Of a DNA stretch of 64,000 nucleotides, positions 26,551 through 37,209 are shown in pieces (within the stretch, counting starts at the first letter, position 1; each line of letters begins with the position of its first letter). Both the position numbers and the translations under genes were made by a program. Source of the DNA: Phaseolus vulgaris. Its lineage: Eukaryota; Streptophyta; Magnoliopsida; Fabales; Fabaceae. The stretch spans positions 15,265,516 through 15,329,515 of the forward strand of contig NC_023754.2 in assembly GCF_000499845.2 (NCBI RefSeq). Reading direction: 5' to 3'. A model generated the notes under the pieces. That model did not search any database. It was not told the origin of the DNA and was given only the letters and a program-made list of their open reading frames with translations.

Positions 26551-29500
26551 CTAATCATCTTCCTCGGGATCGAAATCCTTAACCTTCACATCTGCATCTT
26601 CCCCATACTGGATGCAGTTGTCAATTTGGGCCAGTACATATTGTATACTGCAGATACAAAAATCCAACAAAAAGTATAAAGGAAAATAGGATAGATAAAA
26701 GAACTCGACAAAATAGGTTAAACAATGAAACTTTAGGGTGAACATGATTAGTAATGCCAACAAATTATAATGTTCCAAATTAAATTTATTGTTATAATCA
26801 ATTATAATAAAAAAACAATTTTTTGATGACAAGTGTTTACTGAAAAGAGATTTAAAGATAATGAATTGTATGAAAACAAATCAGACTTCACATAATAAAA
26901 AAATATAAATTTTGTAAAAAAAATGTATTTTTCTTCAAAAAAAACAGTTGAACATAGGAAAATAAGTTTGAATTCAAGGATCTCAACACCAAGTTAGCAT
27001 GTTGATTCCAGAGTACAGCATACTTCATATATCTCATGAAGACAATTGAAGCAAGTCTATTTTCTTAAACGATGAGACTTATTCTTCCCACTCCTCACAC
27101 TATTCAAACTGAATGTTCTATTTGTTTCAACCATTGACTTATTCTTCCCACTCCTCACACTATTCAAACTGTATGTTCTATTTGTTTCAACCATTATACT
27201 GCAGAGGCAAGCTCTAATACAAAATCAAGTCAAAGTTAATTCATAACCATCTCAAGCCTGTAACCATTTGCCAACTCACAGTCATCCAACAGATCTGGAA
27301 GCACAAGCTACAAGAGTCATAATTTGAGATAGGAATCAGTTCCTATCAAATAAAACTGTGATTTGTATTGATTGAGAAAATAAGGGTACAACAAAAAACA
27401 TAAGAAACTGATACAATGAATCTATATCTTCTCTTTATAACATATCTATATCTACACTTTCTCTCCGAATAACTAACATAAAATTCCTTCCACTAGTGCC
27501 TCATCTGAATTACAGTCAAGCTTAAGCCTTTAGCCTAGGGAAACAGGTGTAAAATACAGCCGTCTTGGCCCATGAACCTACAGTTGGTCCATGGTACTAT
27601 CATCAACTACAATAGTTGTCATTCTCTCTTTTTCTTTCTTCGGTAAAAATAATTTACACCTGTTTCAGTTCATTCCATTCAGATTTAATATTTCAGTATC
27701 ACCCATGGTAGATGTCCAATACCAGTCTATGATGCACAGCCACATACAAAATTATATCCACTATATGCTAACTATATAAGTATAAGATTGTTCAAGAAAT
27801 GAACACGTAGTTAAGATATGCAAGGAAAAAAAAAAAATACCTTTTTTCCTTCCTCAAGTCTAGTGGTATAAAACTCACCATGTTATAGTTACTCACCTGT
27901 TCAGAAAGGGGAAATAAATAAAAAAACTGATAGAATAGAAAAAAATGCTGACATAGAGTTCAATAGGGATTGATTGTCCCAAGAAGATACATGGGAATGG
28001 GTTAAGCAGAACCAAATCCCTTAATTATTTTTTAAGACTGATCCCAAAGGAAATGCAAAATTCATATATATACATACACATTGAAGAGGTGATGAATAAC
28101 TGTGACTAGAAACATAGCAAAATGGAGTTAGTTTAGTAGACTGACCCCAAAGTTTGGAAACAAAATGCATTTAAATAATAAAACAGGTGGCCGGTCTGAA
28201 CCACATGAGTATGACTGTACTGAGACAAAATATGATATTTAAAAAAGAAACATCAACCAATAATCTTAACATCCCCAAGTATTACTCTTATAAAAGACTA
28301 AGGATCAACTGAAATGATTATTTAAACTTAGAAATTGTTGTCTACACAAATCCACTGTACTTCAGGATATAACAACTCTAATGAAATAGCTATCTATGTT
28401 CCTTGATAGTAGTCCAACATTCTACACAAACCCAGCACCCATAAACTGCTATCAAATTGTGTAATATAACATCACATGGCACATCACACATACATTAATC
28501 AATGGTTTAACATTGAAAACCAATATGTACATAGTTTTTTATTAACTTATAATACTATTGGGAAAGGGGGAAAATAGCATAACTTTAAAAAAATCATAGA
28601 TGACCCACCAATTCAATCAAAGCTTTATTCAACTTTGCATATTGAGGACCCATCCGTTGATTCAATTCAGACAGTAAAAAGGTGGGCTCTGGATCCAAAA
28701 AACTAAGAGCAAAAGTATATTATAACTTCAATGAATGAAATTATGAAAACATGTTTGGGAAAGAAAAATTAGTGATAGTGATTACTCTTCAAGATCTTTC
28801 TTGTTAGTCACTAGGTCCATCTTTGAGAGGATATTAACATGAGGTAGTTCAAGTTGAACCATTGCAGAAAGGCATGCCATGCATCCACTTATAAATTTGG
28901 TCACATCTGTCATGAACTGGAAACATTTTAAAATCATTAGTCAACAAAGATGATAATCCAAAAAATATACAACAGCTGGAAGCCTGAAGGAATACAAGAG
29001 AGCCAAAAGCTTAAAAGAAAATTTGGTTTCAGCAAACTACCACAAACCTGAGAATCAAGTAAGTAAACAGCACAAACACTAAAATTTTTCCGTTTCAGAT
29101 GTTCCACAAAATTCTTAAGCACTGGCACGTGTGAATAAAGTTCTATCTGACCTGTAAAACATTACAAGGTAAAGCTTTTTTATCTCAATTTGTCAAGTCA
29201 ACCAAAAATCTTTGTAAAGAGTGAATACCAGGGCAGTCAAAAATCAAGTAATCATCATCTAAATAATTGTCCAATTCCTCAGTGAGCCAATCATCCAGGT
29301 TATCTTCAAGGTTCCTAAATATAATTATTAAGGCAACCAAATCTTAAATCAAATTTTTAAAACAGTAAAAAACTAACATGGGTAAACAAAGGGAAAAGGG
29401 AGAAACAGATCAACTGGACTGTTAAACATAATCGAGGAAAAAGGATACTCCATGCAGTAAACAAGACCACCATTAGGACCCAATCCAAGTTCCTCCATAA

Positions 29501-30246
29501 CATCATCCAGAGAAATGAGCTCCCTGATATCTGCCAGCATCACAGCCCAAAAGTCAACCTCCAAGGATAACAAAAATCCAAACCCTTGAAAGAAAGAACT
29601 ACATAATAACACGTTTTATTTACCCATTGCAACAGGATAGTCAAAATTTTCAGCAGCAGGATCAAGGTTCACAACGTGAATTGTTCGCCGCGAAGCCACA
29701 CAGTATTCATACAAACTAGAGCAATAGGTAGACTGATTGCACAAAAAAACACAGATAAGCACAAGCACGTCTCAAACAAATTATAAGCTTACAAGCATAC
29801 ACAACAAGTTTCCAAACTGAGATCTAAAACTGCAATGGAAGCAACACCTCTATAAACCTCAATTGCAGCCACACTTGCTAACAATTTTCAACAGTAATTG
29901 CAGTGTAACTTCCATTTAAAACCTTTATATATTGTCTAACTCAGCAAGTTCAGCAAAATGGACAAAATTAACTTGCAGCCACATTTGCTTGCAAATCTCC
30001 ACAGTAATTACATTTTTACATTGTGCAATGTAACAGCAATTTAAAACTTTGATAGGGGCTTAACTCAGGCAAAATTGACAAACACAATAAGATCATATTT
30101 GCTAGCAAATTTTCACAGTAATTTAATTTTTGTTAAATAGCAAATTTAAAACCTTGGTATGTGGTTTAACTCAACAAATTCTGTGAAAACAATAAAATTA
30201 CCTTGCCACTACCAGCAGGACCTATGACAAGCTGTGCATAACCCAT
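26551..30246 (-). CDS. GPN3: GPN-loop GTPase 3, 267 aa, 9 coding exons
   Basis: Minus-strand exons 30246-30202, 29732-29624, 29530-29449, 29314-29229, 29151-29048, 28916-28786, 28702-28609, 27896-27841 and 26647-26551 join in frame (804 nt) with GT-AG junctions. Motifs: P-loop GPAGSGKST (9-17), [11 protein letters not shown] (about 37-47), the defining GPN loop LGPNGG (68-73), G3 DCPGQIELY (105-113) and G4-like SKMD (173-176). The C-terminus is acidic (DFDPEEDD). Family knowledge: GPN3 acts with GPN1 in assembly and nuclear import of RNA polymerase II. Length and motif order match the usual single-copy eukaryotic protein and nothing is missing. The start is the ATG directly before [11 protein letters not shown], as in homologues. 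A probable 5' UTR intron spans about 30642-30262, with acceptor TTGCAG 15 nt before the ATG. Confidence 0.95.
27076..27195. repeat. 60-bp tandem duplication in the last GPN3 intron
   Basis: Two adjacent 60-bp copies (27076-27135, 27136-27195) begin GACTTATTCTTCCCACTCC and differ at one base (A at 27112, T at 27172). They lie inside the intron between exons 8 and 9 and do not touch splice sites. Confidence 0.93.
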
Positions 30247-30725
30247 GGTAATCTTATGAAACTGCAAGGAGGTTTCAGAAAGTACAAAGGTAATTGACTG
30301 CTCGTACGGAAGCGAGAACTGCAACAGTAAGGTAAGCAGTACACCAAACCGCAACGGCCAACAACAAATTCACGAAATCAGTGTAGGCCATACACCACAC
30401 ACTACTACAAAACCTGAACATTAGCAATTATCAAAAGCAAAAAGAGTAAAATATTTATAAAAAAATCGCTTAATTCCCGCTTTGTGATTTTCCCTAATTG
30501 CTTTTTCATTGCAAAATGCTAAATTCTAAAGGCTTGGGTTTTCTGATCGATTGCAATACTAAGAAACAGATTTTCCCTCAACAAACAAAAGGGGCAAAAA
30601 AGAAAAACGAACTGATGAGTTTGGTTCATGATAACAAAACCTGTGAGAAGCGTGGCTGAAGTGTGTTAGGGTTGGATTGCTTGAAGAGGGAGACAATAGC
30701 ATTCAACTATATGGCGTGGCTGCTA

Positions 30726-30733
30726 CTTATATC
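30726..30733 (-). promoter_or_regulatory. Possible TATA box of GPN3
   Basis: GATATAAG on the minus strand lies roughly 30 bp upstream of the likely 5' end of the leader exon (about 30700-30643). This is consistent with a core promoter, but the match is imperfect. Confidence 0.35.
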
Positions 30734-30831
30734 AAACCCTGTTTAGTTTAATTATTTTCCATAGAAAATAATAAAAAATAAAATAAAATTTAATTTAATT
30801 ACTATGAATATTAAATAACATATTTTGCTTC

Positions 30832-30832
<1 letters not shown>

Positions 30833-30889
<57 letters not shown>
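30833..30889. repeat. TA dinucleotide microsatellite
   Basis: About 28 uninterrupted TA units just upstream of the GPN3 gene; likely length-polymorphic. Confidence 0.95.
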
Positions 30890-30893
<4 letters not shown>

Positions 30894-32540
30894 GTTGAAC
30901 TTCAATGTCATGCATATTTTGTAACAAAAAAAAATAAGACTATTTATCTTAAAATATGTAGTTATAATCTTGAAAATAAAATAAAAAGAAAATAAATTAG
31001 AAATTTTATGCATATCATTATAAATTAGATTATGAGTTTAAGATCATATAATATAAATTTAAGATTCTCAATCAAAAAATAAATTTTAGATTATAGGAAA
31101 TAAAAATTGTTTTTTTAATAACAACAATTAAGTAAAATTTAACTAAAGGGTAGGTCTAGGAAAAAAATTCTGTTGAAATAAAAATGGTAAAGAACTCTAA
31201 AAACTAATGTAACATACAAGAAGAAAAGACAATAATAAACATTTTAGGAACTAAAAATAAATTTATGCATAAATTAAAAATTTGATTTTGAAAAAAATAA
31301 CTATTACAAATTAACATATATAATTTTTTTTTTATTTTCTTTTTTCTAAGAGTGTGTTGATATTCATCCAACTGTGTATGTTTAAGAAAAAGTTATCCAT
31401 GAAACTTTATACCAGATAAAAAATAAAATATTGTTAAGATTGTTTGCTTAATATCTTTTATATAAATTAAATTTAAAAACTATTTTACTTTTTCAAATAT
31501 TTTTTTAAAATAAAAATATATTTAACTATTATTTAGATATAGAAAATTAAAATTGAGATATTGTTAATATTTAAGATTATGCTACATTTTTATTATATAT
31601 ATATTGTACATAAATAAACTAAATCATAGGTTCTCTATATAATATATTTCTTATACTTTTAAAATATATTTCAAATTTCAAAATTTAAGAATTGATTATT
31701 TTTACAGGACTTATAAAATGACAAAAGAAATAAATTTCTTACAAGTCATTATTTTACTCTTCGATGACAAAGTTATTATCTATGAGTTGCAAGACGTATC
31801 TAAATGGATTAGTTATATGGAAGGTTGTAGAAGGAGATTACATTTTTTATTCATTGCTTAAAAATTCCACCATGCCCTAAATAAAATGCAAAAGAAAAAA
31901 TAACAAAGAAGGTAAAGGCGAGGTAACGTTTATTTATTGGTGTTTTACAAGTTATCCTCCTATAATCATGACCCTAAACTCATTCAAAGAAATTTGAGAT
32001 TATTTGAAAGAAAAGTATAAAGAAAATAAGAATATTTGAAAGTGTTAAATTTGATAAGTGAATTTGAATTGTAAAGATCAAAGAGTCTCCAAGAATTAAG
32101 AAATACTGATAAACATAATTTTATTCACAATAATTAACTTTAATCATAAATTATTGGAATGTAATAATAAATTTATTGTTTTAATTAATATTCTTCTAAT
32201 TTTAAGTTTATTTGGACCTTTATTTTTATTTATGTTAATTTTGTATTTTTAACCTAAGTTTCTTCTTTTGGATCAAGATAGGAGACAAAATCTGAAATAA
32301 AGAATTAGAGAACTAAATCTGTAAATATTTTAAGAATTGAATGCAAATTTTTGTCGGAATATTCTCTAAAAATCTTACAATTATTCTTGTGCAATATCCT
32401 TCAAAAATAGAGAAAATATAATTTGAAGACATTATTTAAGAAAATCTTCTGCAATATCTCTCACATCAATGTTGGAATCAATTATAATCAATGCACAAAT
32501 ATGAAGAAAATTGGGAAACAATATTTATGAAAGAGAAGCA
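30890..32540. other. AT-rich intergenic region
   Basis: No open frame above background, no element ends and no RNA gene recognised. Confidence 0.5.
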
Positions 32541-33310
32541 ATAATAAAACTTGAGGTTATTTGGAAAAGAATATTATAAAAGAGACTATGGAGCTTTTGG
32601 GATCGCATTTTAGAGGAGTTTGATAGGGTTTTTTTAGTTTCTTTTCTTCTTTGTAATTCTTTTGTTTTTCATTCTCACTTTCGCATGGAAGGCTAAACCT
32701 TTTTTGTTGATTATTTTGTAAATTGAGTTTTGAGGTTTTTTTCAATAAAAGTTTCAATTTTTAATTCTCTATAGCAGTTGTTTGAATAGTTTAATCTCCT
32801 GGAAAAATGGTTTTTGTGAGAGGTTATACTTGAATGCATGATTAAGAGTCTTCCCTATCTTAAATTTTGGTTTTTTAGTTAGTTTGCATTGTTCTAATTA
32901 ATTTCTTGGGCACATGATTCAAGGGAGAGGAGAAAAGCATTCCCATGAAGTATAGGTATGGAACAAAGTAGGTACACTGATTAAACCAATAAACGCATAC
33001 TTTACTAGTGAGTTTCATTTGAATTAGATTGGCGCATGTTCAATCTGGTTTAACTCTGTTGGACGATTGAGAAAGGAATAATCTTTAGAGAACCTGTGAA
33101 GAATTCAATGGTGGAAGAACTTGGGATCAATCGCTTTTTAATTGATTTTTTTTTTCTGCACAACAATTTTAACCCCTTTTTATCTTTATTGTTATTGCTA
33201 ACTTTTCTTTCTTGTAGATATATTCTAAACATTGATTTACTAATTTCACCATTAGAAGACGACTTGGGGTCATTTGACTATATCTATACTATCATCTTTC
33301 TAGCGTGAAA
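32541..33310 (+). mobile_element. Probable LTR/leader-derived retroelement sequence
   Basis: The stretch has the composition and word content I associate with legume LTR and leader sequence: a TTTGTAATTCTTTTGTTTTTC patch, CAATAAAAGTTTCAATTTTTAA and GGGAGAGGAGAAAAGCATTCCC. It lies directly upstream of the copia remnant on the same strand, so it may belong to that element. No TG...CA termini or primer-binding site could be fixed. The assignment rests on recall and position only. Confidence 0.3.
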
Positions 33311-33399
33311 TAGGTCTATGCTAGAATAATCTTAATTTGACAGCAAAACGACAACTATTAAATACTCAAACACGTTGTTTGGCATTGCTAACAAGAAAA

Positions 33400-34096
33400 A
33401 TTGTTGGGTAAGGATTTTCGTGATTGTAGACTAGTTGAGAAAATTTTGGTAATAGTGTTATAAATATGAACTATCTATTACTTTATTGGAAAATACAAAG
33501 GATATGTCTACAATTACTTTGATAGAAGTCATACATGTTTTACAAGTACAAGAGCAATGGAGATTAATGAAAAAAGATTGTGTTTTGAAGGTACTTTAGT
33601 TCATATTATCAAAGGTGCTTTTAAAAAATAACTACAAAAGGAGCAAATACAACCAAAATAATAACACACATTTTTTTGTCTTGTTGTTAATGCAGAAAAA
33701 AAAACTCACTAACACAATAGGTATTGGTGAATGCTAGATATAAAATTTCACAAATGTTGTTAATTGGGACATGTAGAAAAGATATGTAAATTCCAACATC
33801 CCTAAGAATTTGTCAAGAGTGTATAGGACGAATCACAAGAGTAATAACTTCTTGTTGCATCATATTTTACAACCAACAAATCTACACATGATTCACTTAT
33901 GGATAGTGATTGTACAAGTCACATTACTCATGATCAAGAACTTTTTAAAGAGTTCAACAAATCTAATATTTCAAAAGTAAATATTGGGATTGGAGAACAA
34001 ATTGCTCTAGAAGTTATAAGAACAATTGTAATTAAAATTCATTTACGTATCAAATTAATTTTGATATTTTATGTGTTGTTCACTTGTTAGAGAAAG
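33400..34096 (+). pseudogene. Ty1/copia gag-pol remnant
   Basis: Broken frames give gag-like ENTKDMSTITLIEVIHVLQVQEQ (split over short stretches) and a zinc knuckle at about 33746-33795 with one stop in it (pattern C-C-x-LGHVEKIC). The start of pol follows at 33899: MDSDCTSHITHDQELFKEFN, where D-S-D/C-T-S-H is the family's altered protease-site region seen before the GAG-pre-integrase domain. The frame ends near 34090 with VLF and a trace of LLEK, exactly where a CACTA-type terminus begins. No integrase or reverse transcriptase follows. This looks like an old copia copy truncated or interrupted at 34096. Confidence 0.7.
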
Positions 34097-34260
34097 CACT
34101 ACAAAAAATCGTGTAAAAAGTGACGGTTTAATATGGCGGTTATTAATAATCGCCACAAATTTCAATATAATATGTCATTTGACTAACCACCACAATTATC
34201 TTTCAAAATATGTCATTTTCAACTGTCACAATTATACTTTAGAATAAAAACAAGTTTTTC
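34097..34260 (+). mobile_element. CACTA transposon terminus (left end)
   Basis: CACTACAAAAAATCG at 34097 matches the terminal inverted repeat class of plant CACTA (En/Spm) elements. It is followed by subterminal words typical of them (GTGACGGTTTAATATGGCGG, then AATCGCCACAAAT). A matching right end with a 3-bp target duplication was not found: the nearest TTTGTAGTG, at 35035-35043, is flanked by TTA rather than AAG. Confidence 0.55.
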
Positions 34261-34355
34261 TTCCCTCATTATTCCCAATTATTTTTTAAAATATTTTTGA
34301 TAACCGAAATTAGTTTATTCCCAATTATTTTTGAAAATTTGGTTTGACTAAACAG

Positions 34356-34579
34356 TCAAACCTCTCTCTCTGCCTAAACACGAAGCCCTAAACGCTCAAA
34401 CCTCTCTCTCTGTCTAAACTTGAAGCCCTAAATGTTCAAACGCTCCTCACAGTCAAACCCTAAACGCTCAAACGCTCCTCATGAACCCTCCTCACGAAGT
34501 TGTCACCAAGTTGTATGAAATCATTTCGCGATTATCCGAAATCGCCACCATCGGCGCCTTCGCGGAAGGATTTGTTCAG
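34356..34579 (+). other. Exon-like sequence behind the CACTA end (possible captured gene fragment)
   Basis: Leader-like DNA with an imperfect 40-bp tandem repeat (units from 34356 and 34396, core TCAAACCTCTCTCTCTG) is followed by an ATG at 34482. That opens 33 clean codons (start MNPPHEVVTKLYEII, end GAFAEGFVQ) and stops at CAG|GTTTGT, a good splice donor at 34580. Composition turns GC-rich only here. A second exon-like patch (ARLFTEEHYVGR) follows about 190 bp later but has weak splice signals. The source gene is not recognised. Position next to a CACTA terminus suggests capture of a host gene 5' end; a genuine degraded gene is the alternative. Confidence 0.4.
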
Positions 34580-36650
34580 GTTTGTTCACATTCTTTCTGA
34601 ATTCGATTTATCCAATGTTCTCTGATTTGATTGGATTGAATTGGTATGGTTTCCTTTTGTTGATTTTTGGGTTTTAGAGATTTCAGTTGTGGTGAATTTC
34701 ATTTCGGTTTGGTATCTTAATGGTTTGATAAATTAACTCTAGCAATTTGTAATTTGTGGAGCACGACTCTTCACTGAAGAACATTATGTAGGTAGAGTTG
34801 AATCTCTTCATTTATTTCTATTCATGAAAACATATGCAAATTAAGCTAAAGCTAAAATATACTTTGGTGCATGAATTATATTTGATAAGACGACATTCGA
34901 TACCGAGTGACGTGGTTCACTCGGCCCCGAACGGTACACTTGCACCCTAGGCTTGATGAGAAACTTTTAGAAATATTCTAGATGTCACTGTTTGGTGTCT
35001 CGAGGTAGAAAGTGACAATTTTGATCATTAATGGTTTGTAGTGTTAATGGTGATTAGACGTGCGTTTCTTAGTATTTCGTTTGAGTTTAACCTATTTCCT
35101 GATATAAGAGATCTAACGGTTCAGTTGGTCATGTCGTTTCATGCTCAACCATTTGAACTTGTTGGATTAGAGTGGATCCAACAATTGAGAAGAGGACAAC
35201 GTTCATCCATAAGTTACTTCCAAATTGCACAACCCATTAGCTATTATTCCCACAAAAACACTTCTAGATTATATAATCCATAAGTCACTCTCTGATTACA
35301 CAATCCATGAAATTCTTGGATAACGTAATATAGAGTATTATAGAACCCATATAAATTAAATGATAAAAGTGCATCACACACCTTTCATGAAAAAAAATGG
35401 TGTCACGGTATGTGGTGGTTGTCATTGCAACAATAGTGACAATGAAAAAAATTGTGAGAAAAGGTCCAAGCTATTGATGCATGAGTGAGCAACGAATAAC
35501 GATAGAGAGGAGGGAAGATGAAGATGATGTATCCCAAGTTTAGGGACAACTTCATATTTTACACACCCCCTAAGAGGATGCAAAAATAAATTCCTTATTC
35601 ATTTGTTTAACCACCTCTTGCAATCACAAAGTAATAATACAATCACTACAACAATCAAGGCGAGTGGACAAGTGGTCAAATACATATCATATACTGGCTC
35701 CCCAAGCTCGAGTAAACGAAGGATCACGAAGTGTCTTAAAAGAAAAATGTATTTCTTTATCGATGTATACCCAGATTGAGATCTATACCACTCTTGACCT
35801 TCTGAGATCGAGTATCCAAGAAAATCTTTTGATACAATTTTTCTCTTTTAGTGTACATCTCACACTCATGTAGACGCAATCACACTTTAATGGATGGACC
35901 TCTAATGCAATATCACTTTTGTACCTCATACACTCATGTAAATAAAGTCAAACTTCTCTGAATGAACCTCTGAATAAGATATTCATGGTGCGATTTGATT
36001 CGGTTTGTACTAAAGAATGACAAAATAAAACATGTGCGATGTAGTTTGGTTTAATTTAAATTAATTATGCAATTTGAACCAAACCAAATCAAACTTTTAC
36101 ACAATTTGTATACACCTTCATGGAAAAACCTCTTATATAATTCTTGTACTTTTGTACATGATAAACGTGATTAAGAGAATATATTAAAATCATTCATAGT
36201 CACGTTGACATGCTTAATTAAAATTTGAATATAAAAAATAATTATCACAAATTTTATTTTGTCTTGGATTTGTATTTTCTTTGTTTAAAACAATGTAAAA
36301 TTAATGTACCACTTTATCAAGATAAATTTATGTCTAACAACTTATTATTAACTTGGTTATTCTATTTGACCTTTATTTGTTAATTGTTAAGCATCTTCAA
36401 GTCAACTTCATGCATTGACCATTTTTAACTTTGTCTAACTTCTTGAAATATCAATAATAACAAATTATTTATCTATGTAATTCATACTATATGCAAATTT
36501 CAAGTTTAGGAACTTGTGTACCTATATACGTTGAGATACTCACCAATTATCTTATATATCAATTATTATTTTATAATTAATTACTATCTTACATATTCAA
36601 ATAATAATTATGTTGTTATAAAGAGATAAAGTCTTAGGACATGACTTATT
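34580..36650. other. Mixed intergenic sequence
   Basis: Continues the exon-like region, then several short frames without domains (35041-35283, 35664-35873). A small inverted repeat around GGTTTAATTTAAATTAA with GGTTTG/CAAACC words at 35990-36095 resembles a MITE-like fold-back. No gene supported. Confidence 0.35.
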
Positions 36651-36722
36651 ATATTATATTATATTATATATATATATATATGTGTGTGTGTGTTTGTGTG
36701 TATATTATATATATATATATGC
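36651..36722. repeat. Compound TA/TG microsatellite
   Basis: TATTATAT repeats pass into (TA)n, then (TG)n with one interruption, then (TA)n again. Confidence 0.9.
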
Positions 36723-37209
36723 ACGCATAAACACACTAGTTACATAACCACCAAGTAACAGAGCCTGAGGGATAAACTCTTATCTTCAGCATATTACTTG
36801 ATTACAACAACTTTATATGATCTAATATGATAGAAATATATACTAAAAGATAAGTCCAAACAAACATATATAATGGCACGCCCACAATAAGAAGACAAAC
36901 TTCAACTTGAACTCATTCTTTTAATATGTGTGCTTATTTTGTAGTTGTTCTCTTGTTCACTTACCAACTTTAGCGTTAGAGCATCCTTCACGTGTGGATC
37001 TTTATGTAATTTTATTTTCAACCTTCATTAGAGTGCCCTTCTCAACTTATACACCAAGAGATAGGTTATTTTGACCTTATAATGAGTTTAATCGAAAGAT
37101 GTTTATTTACCAGAAAGAGAATATATAAGTGTCATATAAGAATATATCAAGAGAGGTGAGTGTAATTTCTCTTTATATATACATACATACATACACACAT
37201 ATATACCTA

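Noticed and set aside
34097..35043. A complete ~950-bp CACTA element ending at TTTGTAGTG
   Set aside because: Only about 9 bp of the ends match and the flanking triplets differ (AAG and TTA), so no target duplication supports it.
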